This document shows positions 1-10,681 of a stretch of DNA of 64,000 nucleotides, in pieces. How positions within the stretch are numbered: the first letter of the stretch is position 1; each line of letters opens with the position of its first letter. The DNA lies in the NCBI GenBank assembly GCA_008828725.1, contig MEHQ01004185.1, forward strand, positions 106,234 through 170,233. Reading direction: 5' to 3'. The stretch comes from Saccharina japonica. Lineage: Eukaryota; Sar; Phaeophyceae; Laminariales; Laminariaceae. The position numbers and the translations under genes are program-made. A model generated the notes under the pieces. That model saw nothing but the letters and a program-made list of their open reading frames with translations, did not search any database and was not told the origin of the DNA.

Positions 1-270
1 TAAAATTGCAGCCACGACGACTGTGGGGATGAGTTTTTCCGTGCGTTATTTACTCTGATGTCCATGCCTTGCCTGTTGCAACCTCGTGGTTCATTGGCTT
101 CCGAGTGAGAGAGCCGTTTTCGACGAAGCTACGTACGGTGGTGTGTAGGTGTGTATTTCAAGGAAGTTAGCCGCGAATAATTTCCCGAAAAAGGTGCGTG
201 CGTGCGCCCGACCACGACTAGGCTAGGATGCCCCACCACACCAAAACGTACCCGCTCACATATCAGAGCG

Positions 271-639
271 GACGCTTGCTAGGATAGAGGTATAGAGGTA
301 TACCTTTTTTTGGCTGAAATGCTTTCGGAATGACGGGGCTCCTTAACCCATTCAGAACTGAAGAAACTTATCCCACACTAATTCCAAGTAGTTTGTCCCC
401 GAATACGTGGGACCAGTTCTTAAGGGGTTAAGTCAAAACCGTCGGAATAAGTTCGTCCGTTTGTATGACCATTTTTCGTTTCATACTTGAAGGCCACGGA
501 ATTGTTCATCGGGTAAGTGTACGTAGCACTTTTGTTTTCCCCCAAAAACGGTTTTCGGTCAACGTATACCAGGTAGAGCACCTCAAGTGACCGCCCTCGG
601 AAAAAAAATGCATGGTGCACCTCTACCGTATCATGCGTC
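271..639 (+). mobile_element. Family A MITE with nested TTAA element
   Basis: The element starts GACGCTTGCTAGGATAGAGG and ends in the inverse CTACCGTATCATGCGTC. It is flanked by a 4-bp duplication AGCG (267-270 and 640-643). The paralogous position near 31594 lacks it, so it inserted after the 30-kb duplication. A family K element sits inside at 347-427. No transposase is encoded. Confidence 0.85.
347..427 (+). mobile_element. Family K piggyBac-like MITE
   Basis: An 81-bp element with inverted ends CCCATTCAGAACTG and CAGTTCTTAAGGGG is flanked on both sides by TTAA (343-346, 428-431). A TTAA target and CCC termini are the hallmarks of the piggyBac superfamily; assignment of this non-coding element is by these features only. 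Confidence 0.75.
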
Positions 640-876
640 AGCGCTGGGGTCGGACGCGGCACGAGGTCTGACTTAAGTCCGAAACAAGCACCATGTCATA
701 AGCACACACACTGGTACAACAGGCACAGCAGTACTGCAATGCACCACCACAACAAAGCAGCAGTGTCACGTACGTACAGAAATTGCAATAAAAATATAAA
801 ACCAACTGTTGTTATTACGAATACTGCTGTGGTGAGACGAGTCGCGTGAATACATGAGTAAACCTTGGGTGGTGTT

Positions 877-1125
877 GACGCGTGCTACGATAGAGGTAGC
901 AATTTTTGGCTGAATCGTTTTCTGAACGATCGGGCTCCTTAACCCAAATTCGCCGGACTTTCATTTTTGTGACGAATAATGTTTCAGAGTATACTTCGGT
1001 CATGAGATTTCGCATCCGGCAGCACTTTTATTTTTCTCCAAAAAATCATGATTTCGGTGAGGTATGACGCTCCTTAAGTGAGGAGCTCAGAAAATACATG
1101 GTGCACCTCTATTGTAGCATGCGTC
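877..1125 (+). mobile_element. Family A MITE
   Basis: A 249-bp copy from GACGCGTGCTACGATAGAGG to TTGTAGCATGCGTC. The internal block TTTTCTGAACGATCGGGCTC followed by CTTAACCCAAATTCG is the best-conserved core of the family. No clear target duplication is visible. Confidence 0.75.
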
Positions 1126-1916
1126 TCTAACTTAAGTCCGAAACACGCACCACGTCATAAGCACACACACTGGGACAACAGGCACAGCAGTACTGTAATG
1201 CACCACCACAACAATGAAAGAATGACGCGTGTGTCGAGGCTCTGTCTCTGTGGAGAGAGATGGCAGAGGTGGCACCGAAGTGTCTGTGAAGATCACTTGT
1301 GTAGAAGAAGAAAAGTCATGGTTTGAAAAGGCGCTTATTTGTCCATAGTGGAAAGAAGATTGATCTCAGGAAGATCAATGGAAAGGGAAGAAGAGAAGAG
1401 AAGAGGAGAAGAGAGAAGAGAGGAGTGGAGTAGAGGGAAGAGGAGTAGAGTAGAGGTGAGTGATCGAGGTGGGCGGTGCCTGCACCTGATCATCCCGGTA
1501 CAATGCCCATGCTACGGGCAGTTACATTCTAGCGTAGTTGGTACTGTTCCCTGTAATGTTCTCTACAACGTTATAGGAACGTTCTAGCAACGTTCTCAGC
1601 ATCGTTCCTGATGAAGATGCTTGGGACTAACAATGTGGCGCACTACGAGTAAGACAAACTCGTAATATGTCCGCATACTGCAAGTACCCGAATATTTAGA
1701 CTAAGATATTCATATACTCGTATTTGTGCGTAGTGACTGCACATCACAATAGATACGTATGGATCTCAACGTCCATATGCTAACAAACAAAGCAGTGTCA
1801 CGTACGTACAGAAAATTGCAAAACTAATATAAAACCAACTGTTATCACGAATACTGCTGTGGTGAGACGAGTCGCGTGAATACATGAGTAAACCTTGGGT
1901 GGTGTTGTTGATATTG

Positions 1917-2018
1917 CGGGGGGGGGTAAGTAAATAGGACCAAATAGTGTTAGTAAAAATAGGTAAACATATAGTTTGCTTGTGTTGAACGTAGATTCTA
2001 TTTATTATGGTCCCCCGT
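1917..2018 (+). mobile_element. Family B MITE
   Basis: A roughly 100-bp element whose left end contains AGTAAATAGGACC and whose right end is its inverse, TTATTATGGTCCCCCGT. At least six related copies occur in the window. Confidence 0.6.
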
Positions 2019-2321
2019 CATAGCTTCAAAGGGCATAAACAAAGGGACGCCCACAGGTGGGTAGTGCTCCCCACAGGTGAGCCGGGGGTTCGCACATTGA
2101 CGCGATTCTTCCATTCGACATATGGTGATTGTGTAGCGAGTGTTCTAGACATGCCATCCCTAGATAACAGGGAATCTCCAGAGTCCAATGACTTACAGAC
2201 TTAGAATATTCTATCAATCAGACCTGGACGCATGATACCGCGGTATATAGGCGCACCACGGTTTTTCTGGTCACTTTTGAGGAGCTCTCTTCACTTCACC
2301 CACAAACTGTTTTCGGAGGAA

Positions 2322-2754
2322 GACGCTTGCTACGGTAGAGGTGCAGCACCTGCATGCAGGCCATTTTCTGAGGGTGGTATAATATGCATGTATGAGGCAT
2401 GCTACGGTAGAGGTGCAGCACCTGCATACAGGACTTTTTCTGAGGGTGGTATAATATGCATGTATGAGGCATGCTACGGTAGAGGTGCAGCACCTGCATA
2501 CAGTACATTTTCTGAGGGTGGTCGCCTTGAGGATCTCTACGACACCTCACTCAAAAACGGGTTTTGGGTGCAACGAAAGTGCTATATACCCGAAGAAACA
2601 ATGTCATGGCCTAACGACCCAACGAAAAATATTGCAAACACTAACGAGTACAACAATGGGATTCCGAAGATTTTGGGTTGAGGAGCCCCCTTTATTCAGA
2701 AACACTTTCAGCCAGAATAAGGTATACCATATGACCTCTATCGTAGCACGCGTC
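2322..2754 (-). mobile_element. Family A MITE with triplicated left end
   Basis: The copy is in the reverse orientation, ends CCTCTATCGTAGCACGCGTC, and has a 4-bp duplication GGAA on both sides. Its first roughly 75 bp, containing the terminal repeat TGCTACGGTAGAGGTGCAGC, occurs three times in tandem (about 2322, 2398 and 2473). The rest of the element is single-copy. Confidence 0.8.
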
Positions 2755-2757
2755 GGA

Positions 2758-2930
2758 AGGTAAAAGTGCTATATACCCCGATGAACAATACCATCATGGC
2801 TTTCATTATACCATGAAACAATATTTGAGCACAAGAATGAAAGATCGACGGGTTTGGCTCAAGGCGCCCGATCGTTCAGAAAAACAAAAAAAAACAGACA
2901 AAAAGTGCTACCTCAATCGTAGCACGCGCG
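2758..2930 (-). mobile_element. Family A MITE, 5'-truncated
   Basis: The right half of a reverse-oriented family A copy directly abuts the previous element and ends CCTCAATCGTAGCACGCG. The left terminal repeat is missing. Confidence 0.6.
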
Positions 2931-3185
2931 TTCCTGGAATATTCTGCAATACTGGACAGGAGTATATAAATATACCAATAATGTAGTCCCCTTTACGAAT
3001 TGATGACTCTCCGTGGCTCCTCTAGGCTACGTTCCACATGGATTGAATGATCAGTGTTCCCTTCTGCCTCTGTCCATGTGGTTTTGTCTCGCAGTTACTC
3101 TAACTTTCACCGGACTGGTGCTGCACCCGTTTACCACGTACCCATTGCCACCCGGCGTGTTGTTCTCTCAAATATCCACGCACAG

Positions 3186-3374
3186 GAAAACGAAGTGACC
3201 GTTTTTTCGCACGGGCTTCACATGCACGAGAACGGACAGCGGCTCGAGACCCGGCAGTACCGTAACAACAGCGACGGCGAGGAGGTCCTGGTCCACTCTG
3301 CCGAGGTCGAGTACTACTCCTTCTTGCAGGCGGGCTTCCATATCATAACGAATAACGACACCGTGACTATCAAG
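3186..3374 (+). CDS. Upstream copy, exon with CuM HxH motif
   Basis: The exon is 189 bp, phase 0 to 0, with acceptor CACGCACAG and donor AAG/GTGGGT. It encodes FSHGLHMHENGQRL, the HxH pair that binds CuM in this family. Seven of 63 residues differ from the downstream copy. Confidence 0.85.
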
Positions 3375-6300
3375 GTGGGTCGGTGGGTTTTCGTGGTCTC
3401 TCAGAATATCTCACAGCGTTGTAGATTTTCGTTTGCGGTTACCGGCTTTCGCTTTTTCGACGCAGGCTACCTTAAGGTAGAGGTTCACCATGTGTTGTTT
3501 TGTTTTCAGGCTCCTCACTCGAAGAGCTCCATACTAATAGTAAAACAAAAACATAATTTTGGGAGGAAAATCAAAGTGCTTCCCGATGGAATACAATTCC
3601 TTAGACTAAGGATCGCACCAAAAATATTGCACCACAAGCAGGATGAAAGGCCCGACGATCTTGGAATAAGGAGCCCGTCCATTCAGACAAAATTTCTACC
3701 TCTAGCGTCCTCCCGTGTTTGTCTGTGCCCTCGTCGGCTGTTGGGAGTGCACGAGCTATCGTTTTCATGGTGGCGAGGTAGACTTGCCGATAAACGCACT
3801 GTCATCACTGGTTAACCGCTCTTTGTCCCCTTCTAGCATGCCGGTCTTGTTGTTGTTGTTGTTGTTGTTGTTGCTGCTGCTGCATATTCTCGTCAAATTA
3901 CAATCCCCGCATCGCATCTATACAGTTGCCTCCACTAATCTACCACGACGTCGTTGATGTTCGCTCACGAAAAAACAACTGTCTTGCCAGAAAGGGGATC
4001 GGTTTGAGACGGATTGCTATTACGACACCGACCTCTCTTCAGTGAGCTCGGACAACGTCACATTCGGTCTAGGGTCCGAAAACGAGATGTAAGTGGCTTG
4101 CTTTGCTGCCTCCCCACATGAACGATGAGAAGCGTGTGCCACCACAGCGAAGGACGCGTGCTACGATAGAGAGGTAGCACGTTTTCGCTGCAGAAAATGT
4201 ATTCTGAATGGTCAGGTTTTCTCCTTAACCCAAAACCGTCGGATTTTCATTATTAATGTGCACTACAGTAGTTTTCGTTGTGTAAGTAGGCCATGGTATT
4301 GGTAATCGGGTGCGAGCGATTTTATTTTCCTCCTAAATACGTTCTTGGGTCAAGAATAGAGATCCTGAAACATGTTATGAAGGATCAGGCTCTCCTCAAC
4401 CCCTTAAAAACTGCCCCCACGATATTTGGGAACAGACTCCTTGGAATTAGTGTCAGACGTTATTTTCAGTTCTGAATGAGTTAATTCAAAATCGTAGAAT
4501 TTCCAATTACCTGTTGTGCTGCAATACAGAAGGTTTCGTTGTGTAGGTAGGACGTGGTATTGGCAATCGGGAACGCCGTACGAAGAGCTTTAATTTTCCT
4601 CCTATAAATCAGTTTTTGGCTTGCTATTAGTATGGAGATCCTCAATCGAGGAGCCACAGAACGAAAACCCATACATGGTGCACTTCCACCTTAAGGCAGC
4701 ATGCGTCGCACACTTTTGCTTGCGCTGGTGGCGTTGTAGGGGCATGCCGGGGGGTCAACCCAGCCCACGACGACCTCGTGTGCCGATTCTCTATTAATAG
4801 TCGACGTGTTGAAACTGCCCTTAATTGCCGAAAAAGAGACGCACGTTTCGAGGCGCGTTGTTTCCTTCGCTCGGCCTTTGCCTCTTATGTACGCCGTGGG
4901 ACCGAGGATAGTGGAGAGGTCGCCGACGCCAGCTACTGTAGCCTGCATGCAGGTGCATCGTTTTTTTTCGGAGGGTGTTTCGTCACTTGAGGAGCTCTCT
5001 ATGCCTCACTACCTCCCCCCAAAAATGGTTTTAGAGGGGGGGAAAAGGGCTATACGTATACCCGATGAACCATAAATTCCGTGGCCTTTTAAGGATGAAA
5101 CGAAAAGTAGTTATACACAAGGATGAAATTCCGACGCTTTTGCGCTAACCCCTTAAGCACTGGTCGCACGAATTTCGGGACGAAACTATATCCTTGGAAT
5201 TATAGTGTGGGACATCTGTTTCTGTTCTGAATGGGTCAAGGAGCCCTGTCATTTCAAAAACATTTCAGCCAAAAAACGGTATACCTGGTATAACTATATC
5301 GTAGCAGGCGTCGTCGGAGCGTGGTGTGATATTTCTCACAACAATGCAACCGCTATACAATCCCAAATATACTTTCGCGCATGGAGCTTGATGGTAGCGT
5401 GAGGACCTGCCAAATTATGGATATCTCCTTGAAAATTGAATACGGACAACGAAAACACAAACAATTCATCGCGGTGCCTAATGGCATTCGCTGGATATCT
5501 ATATCTTCGGTGATATTTTAAAAGGATGTCTTCCGAGATCTTTTGTGTTTTCATTTGATAAATATGTACTTCATAATATATCGAAGATAATTTCAATAAA
5601 ATTATACCATAACGTAATAAAACGTACCTGCTGTGGTATTAAAGAACATGCGTTTGATCCACCCCATAAATCCCTCCCACGGGGGTCTTTCGCAGGTGCA
5701 TCGACTTCATCATGTACTACCCCGATCAGAATGTTCCAATCGCTGGATCTTGCGGTCTCGATTTGTGCGGTGGTTACATGGACGAACCGGAAGAGCTGCC
5801 TGCCGATTCCGACTTCGAGCGATTCTTCGGGGTGGTCGACACGTGCTCCGACGCCGCCGCGGGGGGCGATGAGGTGTGTGTGTTGCAGGCGTGTGCTAAC
5901 GAATGCTGCGGTAGAGGCGCACCATATCTGCTTTTTTTGCCTTGTAAGGGTGGTCACTTAAAGAAGTCTATACCTCACCCATAGCCTGTGTATTATAATA
6001 GAGAAAACAAAAATGCTACGATACGTACCCGATGAACAGTCCCATCCCAAAGTATCGCCTTAAAGTAGGCAACGAAAACAATTATTGCATCATAAAAACG
6101 AAATTCCGACGGTTTTGGGTTAAGGAGCCTACTACACTAATAGCCATTCCGAAAACGTTTCAGCCAAAAAAAGGTATACCTCTTCTATCTCTATACTCGT
6201 AGCACGCGTCAGGGCACGTTTTGTCTAGCGTACATCGAGACACACAGAGGAAGCTCTTCTCGGTTTGTGGAGGCCGTGGGCGGGATGGGGATGCTGTTAC

Positions 6301-6789
6301 TTACGCGGGCCCCTGAAGGTGGGACGCGTTTGATGTTTCGAGCGGCATTCATACTGCGCATGTTGTGCGTGGCGCGACAAGCCTCTATATGTGGGGCGTG
6401 TTCTCCTGCAGCGAAGCTCCCCTCAACAGACCGTGTGACCGCTTGCTTACTTGCTCACCCACGTTATTTCCATTTCTGCTCCGTCCCGATGTTATCGTGC
6501 CACGTGGTCTACTGTCGTCTCCCCCGTCGCCTACCCAATTTCTGGCATTTCACAGGAGGGTTCTAATATCAACGAACCCACGTCATCTCCGGGTAGCCTA
6601 TTCCCCGAACTCGGTCCCGAGGACGAATCCACATCGTCCCCGAGTAGCGCATCCCCGGAAATTGGTAACGATGACGAATCCACCTCATCGTCGAGCAGCG
6701 CAGTCCCAGGACTTGTACCCTTGGCGTATGCTGTTACCAGCGCCGTCGCTCTCGCTTGCGCTCCGCTCATCGTCAACTTCTGTACGTAG
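3186..6789 (+). CDS. Upstream copy of DBH-like copper monooxygenase, last four exons
   Basis: Four exons (3186-3374, 3991-4088, 5696-5873, 6556-6789) join in phase to 232 codons ending in TAG. They encode the C-terminal copper domain of a copper type II ascorbate-dependent monooxygenase. The HxH motif (LHMHENG) and the Met of ENEM-C are the expected CuM ligands. A Ser/Thr/Pro-rich stalk and a C-terminal hydrophobic segment (near LAYAVTSAVALACAPLIV) follow, which suggests membrane or GPI anchoring. Exon sizes for the first three exons are identical to the complete copy at 14845-36447; the last exon is 54 bp longer. No frameshift or stop is seen, so this is either the end of an intact gene to the left or a partial duplication. 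Substrate is unknown; known family members hydroxylate dopamine or peptidyl-glycine in the secretory lumen. Confidence 0.8.
3459..3709 (-). mobile_element. Family A MITE, degenerate
   Basis: A reverse-oriented copy begins GACGCAGGCTACCTTAAGG and ends in a decayed CCTCTAGCGTCC. It lies in an intron. The homologous intron of the downstream copy (32549-32893) lacks it. Confidence 0.6.
3846..3883 (+). repeat. (TTG)n/(CTG)n microsatellite
   Basis: About 12 TTG/CTG triplets in an intron. A shorter version is present at the paralogous position near 32776. Confidence 0.85.
3991..4088 (+). CDS. Upstream copy, exon ending inside the CuM Met codon
   Basis: A 98-bp exon between acceptor TTGCCAG and donor GAT/GTAAGT. 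It encodes KGDRFETDCYYDTD and then TFGLGSENE, and stops two bases into the ATG of the CuM methionine. Phase 2 fits the next exon exactly. Confidence 0.85.
4153..4707 (+). mobile_element. Composite family A element with internal duplication
   Basis: The left end is GACGCGTGCTACGATAGAG and the right end is GCAGCATGCGTC. The internal core is present twice in tandem. The second core contains a family K element at 4400-4480. The paralogous insertion at 33051-33319 is single and lacks K, so the insertion itself predates the gene duplication. Confidence 0.65.
4400..4480 (-). mobile_element. Family K piggyBac-like MITE
   Basis: An 81-bp element, the same length as the copy at 347. It runs from CCCCTTAAAAACTG to CAGTTCTGAATGAG, with TTAA on the right and a mutated TCAA on the left. 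Relative to its family A host it is inverted compared with the other three copies, so it is an independent insertion. Confidence 0.65.
4925..5312 (-). mobile_element. Family A MITE with nested TTAA element
   Basis: A reverse-oriented copy from GACGCCAGCTACTGTAGCC to ATCGTAGCAGGCGTC. A family K element at 5149-5235 interrupts the conserved core at its TTAA. Confidence 0.65.
5149..5235 (-). mobile_element. Family K piggyBac-like MITE
   Basis: Ends are CCCCTTAAGCACTGG and GTTCTGAATGGG. The flanking tetramers have decayed to CTAA and TCAA but sit exactly at the TTAA of the family A core. 87 bp. Confidence 0.55.
5696..5873 (+). CDS. Upstream copy, penultimate exon
   Basis: 178 bp. The first base completes the split Met codon; then C-IDFIMYYPDQ follows, the conserved segment after the CuM Met in this family. 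The acidic DEPEELPADSDFE stretch follows. Acceptor TTTCGCAG, donor GAG/GTGTGT. Confidence 0.85.
5899..6210 (-). mobile_element. Family A MITE
   Basis: A reverse-oriented copy ending TCGTAGCACGCGTC. At 6145-6148 it retains the uninterrupted sequence TAGCCATTCCGAAAACG, the empty site of the LTR miniature element found in the paralogous copy at 35534. Confidence 0.7.
6556..6789 (+). CDS. Upstream copy, terminal exon
   Basis: 77 codons plus TAG. A Ser/Pro/Glu-rich stalk contains two tandem versions of an ESTSS-type repeat, where the downstream copy has one. A hydrophobic stretch of about 20 residues (LVPLAYAVTSAVALACAPLI) ends four residues before the stop, as in C-terminally anchored or GPI-processed proteins. 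Confidence 0.8.
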   Translation, partial: EGSNINEPTSSPGSLFPELGPEDESTSSPSSASPEIGNDDESTSSSSSAVPGLVPLAYAVTSAVALACAPLIVNFCT

Positions 6790-7130
6790 AAGGCTGCGGT
6801 ATCTACAGCAGTAGTAGACGTAAACAAGAGTTGCCGATATTGTAACGCGGCGAGCCTTCGGGTGCTGCGGTGCCGGGGTACAGCCCGTCGGTTGAGTGCA
6901 TGTAGGTGGAATGTGCTCCTCCTACTCGTGCGCCGTATTTTCGCGTTTGTTTCGTGGTTTCAGTTTGGCTCATGCGGCGGCGTCTATGATGGGATGATAG
7001 CAGCAGCTGTTAGTGTTTTTGGTTCGACTTATAGGTGCGGTACCTTCCTCACACTTCGAAGTATGATAGCAGTGTTTCGGGCTTCGTGACGTGGATATAC
7101 GTGTTCGTTTGCCTCTCCCGCTCTGTATTT
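6790..7130 (+). other. Presumed 3' untranslated and flanking region
   Basis: No further coding sequence is seen. The interval is alignable with 36448-36755 behind the downstream copy. No polyadenylation signal could be assigned. Confidence 0.4.
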
Positions 7131-8060
7131 TCGCTTAAGCGGGTCACACACCCACCGTTGTCATTTTCCACATTCGAAACGGGGTTCGGGTGTCGAAGTT
7201 AGCCCGGCCCCCCGCCCTGGGATGTTGCTCGGTTCTACGCCCCAGTCTCGAAGACTCAAAGAGGATTCGAGTCTGTTTAGGTTGGCTTGGGGCACTCCGA
7301 GGGTTGGAACAAAGGAGGGGCTACTGCAGTTATTTCCCCGACATAAACCTGCAAAAGCGCTTGTGCATGCATACGCGGTTAGTGAGCGGCACACAGAAGT
7401 GAGAACATTCCTGGTCTGAACCAGTGACCACGATTGATTTCAACCAAGGCAAAGCTCTACCGAATGCTTCCTCTTGTCGAGACCTCCGTTTATTGCCGTC
7501 GATATATCATTGGTGTAGGTGAGGTGTGCTCCTGCCATGGTAGGTGTTTGTTTGTGTGATCAGTTTGACTAATATGTGGTGTATGTGGTAGCATTATTTT
7601 CCTGTTTCGTTACGCGCACATAGTTATTGGTTATTTTCCTTCACACTGCTGTGCTTTCGCTTAAGCGGGTCACACACCACTCTTTCCATTTTCGCCGTTG
7701 GTGGCCGATTTTCGTGTTGACGTTGCCCCAGCTCCTCGCTCTAGGACGTTGCATATTGTTTATGCCCCAGTCTCGAAGACTCAAAGAGGGGGTTCGATTC
7801 CGATTGTTTTGGTTTGGGGTACTCCAAAGGTTGGAACAAGAAGGGGCTACGTACTGCAATTACTTTTTTGAGATAACGGGTGAAACTGCTTGTGCAGGGG
7901 TAGAAGATAATACACACGGATAGTGGGAGGGGCACAGCAGGAAGGGCCTGCTCTAAACCGAGAACCATGCTGAAACGCGCAACAAGACAGAGATCTGTAC
8001 CGAATGCCTCCTTGTTTCCCTCTATATGGCTCTTGACAGGTTATTGGTGTAGACTACTCG
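7130..8060 (+). repeat. Two tandem units of repeat J, with RNA polymerase III B-box-like motif
   Basis: Units at about 7130-7520 and 7610-8060 share CGCTTAAGCGGGTCACACAC, CCCAGTCTCGAAGACTCAAA and the terminal ATCATTGGTGTAG-type segment. The second unit carries GGTTCGATTCC, a perfect B-box match, which suggests a tRNA-related SINE origin. The paralogous pair lies at 36755-37720. Confidence 0.5.
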
Positions 8061-8099
8061 TTTGGGGGTACGCTGTCAGGCGTTAAAAGCTACAGTAAT

Positions 8100-8775
8100 A
8101 AACACCATGAGTGGTTTACCCTTTGTTTTTTATTCGTTTCTCTACATATAAATCGATTGGCAAGAGATCCACCGGGGAGAGTACGTGTGTTCTAGATGCG
8201 GTCGATGCCCATGAATCCCCCAATTCCTGTGCCAGCTTACCAATACACGCGGTGGCTTCAGCTGCACATTTAGCTGAGCGTGTCTCAGTGCCTCCACCAA
8301 TAAAGTGCAGGGGGGGTGCGGTGCTTGGTGAACTCATTTTTTTTATTGCGACACACGTAACTCAGAGGCGCTCGTACATAGGTTTTCCACTCGGAGAGGC
8401 TCGAGTATCACCCACTATTTGTTGTGTCACGCGTCTCGTTTTGGAGGCGAGTATTAGTGTCGTGTTTTCGCGATGCGGGTTTTGTTCGTGGTATCTTCGT
8501 GGACAAGGCATCCATTCAGCCAAAAACACGGTACGCGGTGGTTCGTCGGTGGGTGCTGTCACCGCATCCTGTGCCGCGGTTAGCTCTGTGCCTTTTGCGT
8601 CGGCCAAACAGGTGGTAGAGACTGTGTCGATCTGCGAGGCTGTGCCCGGGAAACATGTTTGATGAGAAGTGGAGAAGAGTGGAACATTGTACGTACGGTA
8701 ACACGGTAAGAGTTTTGAGATCGTCAGCCTTAGTAAGCACAACAGGAAAGAAGATGTCCCTCCTGATTTCGCCGC
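8100..8775 (+). other. Duplicated non-coding flank
   Basis: Aligns with about 37765-38437. Long open frames exist, but their coding frame is not conserved between the two copies, so I see no gene here. Confidence 0.5.
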
Positions 8776-9150
8776 TCCCCGTAGTCTAGTCAATTATAAG
8801 CTACTATGGTCAGGGTTTGCTAGTTCGGGGTCCCCGGAGGGGTTATTGTTTCTCGTGCGCAGCAAAACGACTGCTGATACATAGCTTGTGTTATGTCTAC
8901 AATTCGACGCGAGCCGTCGAAGGAACAACGTAGGAGTGCTCACCCCTTCTCACGATAGAAATGTAAGCAACATACCGTATGGGGGAGGGGGGGGAGGGGG
9001 GCGGGTGCCTGCTATGTGACCCCAGATCTGGGTTTCGAAGAGGAAGGGGGCTGGAGAAAGAAGGGACACGCTAACAAGTTGAAGGGGCCCACAATTAGTT
9101 GAAACAAATAGGTGACCGAGGTGATTGACCCATACGTCGTAAGTAGCACC
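8776..9150 (+). mobile_element. tRNA-related SINE-like unit H1
   Basis: Starts CCCCGTAGTCTAGTCAATTA, an A-box-like start, and continues through TGCTAGTTCGGGGTCCCCGG, a degenerate B-box region. The 3' body has GTGACCCCAGATCTGGGTTT and GAGAAAGAAGGG, shared with the following units. Confidence 0.5.
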
Positions 9151-9156
9151 CTGCCT

Positions 9157-9480
9157 TGGTCAACTTTAAAGGCTACTAAAACTCGGGAGGTTGCGAGTTC
9201 GAGCCCCCTTGAGGGAAGCTTTAAGTGTGTGCAGCAAATTGGCTGCTGAAAGCGCCTGGCTGTATGGACGCACAAACCGACGCTACTGTTGTAGTGTGGA
9301 CGAGAGAAGAAAGCGATCCACCCTTCGCGCTATAAAACTGTGGGCACGTATCTCAGTGGGGAGGCGGGGGGGGGGGGGCGTGCTGTGTGACCCCGAATCC
9401 GAGTCACGACGAGGGAGGGAACCGGAGGAAGAAGGACGACGGCAGTACATGATGGGATGGAAAAAAAACAATGAAATGAC
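9157..9480 (+). mobile_element. tRNA-related SINE-like unit H2
   Basis: Head TCAACTTTAAAGGCTACTAA, then GCGAGTTCGAGCCCC (B box). The body includes GTGTGACCCCGAATCCGAGT and ends before GGGATGGAAAAAAAA. It is the empty version of the paralogue at 38791, which carries a family A insertion. Confidence 0.6.
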
Positions 9481-9502
9481 CAGGGGTAGTAGTGTATTAT
9501 AG

Positions 9503-9795
9503 TCAACTTCAAAGGCTACTGAGGACGGGAGGTCGCGAGATCGAGCCCCCCCCAGCGACCTTTTAATCGGGCAGTAACTCGCACCTGCTGAACGCGCCTA
9601 GCGTGTAGGCACGAATCGACGCGGTTGTCCTAGTGCACGAGAGAAGGATGTCTGAGTCATTCTAGCGATAAAAGTGCAGGCGCGCATGTACCGTATAGTG
9701 GGAAGGGCAGACAGGTGCCTGCTTTGTGTCCCGGGATCTGAGTGGCGACGAGGGAGGGAGCTGAAGAAAAAAGGGCGAAGATAAAGGATGGGATG
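9503..9795 (+). mobile_element. tRNA-related SINE-like unit H3
   Basis: Third tandem unit: AGTCAACTTCAAAGGCTACT, B box GCGAGATCGAGCCCC, body, and GGATGGGATGGGGAAAAC end. Confidence 0.55.
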
Positions 9796-10106
9796 GGGAA
9801 AACAAAGCTCGAGAATTGTGACAAAATATTTCGCAATTTAAATTGACTGCAATACCATGCTATATTACGGTACTGCTACCACAGTACTACTCAGTACAGG
9901 ATACCTGCTTGTCATAATAATGGTAATCCGACTAAGACTAAGTTTCCTATTGTAGGCAATCGCTTAGAGTAGTTCTTACTTCTACGTATCGTAGATATTT
10001 CTTGCTTTCGCTCAACAATAATCGAGTCGATTCCTTTACTCGCACAGTAGTATCATTTTGGGGAGAGTATCTACTGGCTCTTTTCGGTTGATTGTCACGC
10101 CCGCTA

Positions 10107-10681
10107 CTCGTGGAGTCAATCTGCTCGTACTCGTTCGAACCAAAAGTGAGTGGAATCGCGGTGCATCGGTTTTCATCTACAACATCCTCGAGGATCAAAA
10201 GCTGGCATCTCGCCGGTGGAGGCATATTTTTCTCTGCGACGACTTGAGGCGGTCTCCCGAGATCAGAGGGACGACTCGAGAGGCTGAAGCTGGTCATGGG
10301 GTGCCTTGTCGGGGGAAAACGGGCTGCTGTTCGAAGTCGATCCTTGATCTACTCTGTTGAGATTTTCGTGGTACATCTCTCTCTTGGTGAATCTGGACGG
10401 AGGGCAGCCCCACCTCTGAAGGGCGAGGCCATTCGCGTCGTCGATTTCTCTTCTCGAACCCTCTAGCAGAGTACAATAGCCACGCCAAACGTCACGTGCA
10501 CGCCTCTTCCCTAAGTCGAGCACGAGTTTCGCCTACAAGCAGCGGAATCTTCGTGAGTTTCGCATCCTGATCCACGAAAAAATGTTGATAACATTTTGGT
10601 ACGAGTACTCGTACTCGTAATTGTTTACTTTCTTACAGCAGTACCAGCACCGAACAAGTACGGGCAGATTGACCCCACGAG
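10107..10681 (+). mobile_element. Candidate inverted-repeat element at duplication boundary
   Basis: Ends 10107-10137 (CTCGTGGAGTCAATCTGCTC...) and 10651-10681 (...GCAGATTGACCCCACGAG) form a roughly 31-bp inverted repeat with about four mismatches. The homology between the two 30-kb copies stops about 7 bp before the left end. No protein is recognised inside. Confidence 0.5.

Larger units (their letters stand above)
1..3185 (+). other. Intronic sequence of the upstream monooxygenase copy
   Basis: No exon is recognised here. From about position 98 the sequence aligns with intron 5 of the downstream copy (from about 31436), so exon 5 of the upstream copy should lie left of the window if it exists. 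It holds several family A elements, one family B element and a local duplication (about 640-880 resembles 1126-1910). The splice acceptor CACAG ends the interval. Confidence 0.6.

Noticed and set aside
8111..8793. 183-residue + strand and 143-residue - strand frames
   Set aside because: The frames are not maintained in the paralogous region at 37765-38437.
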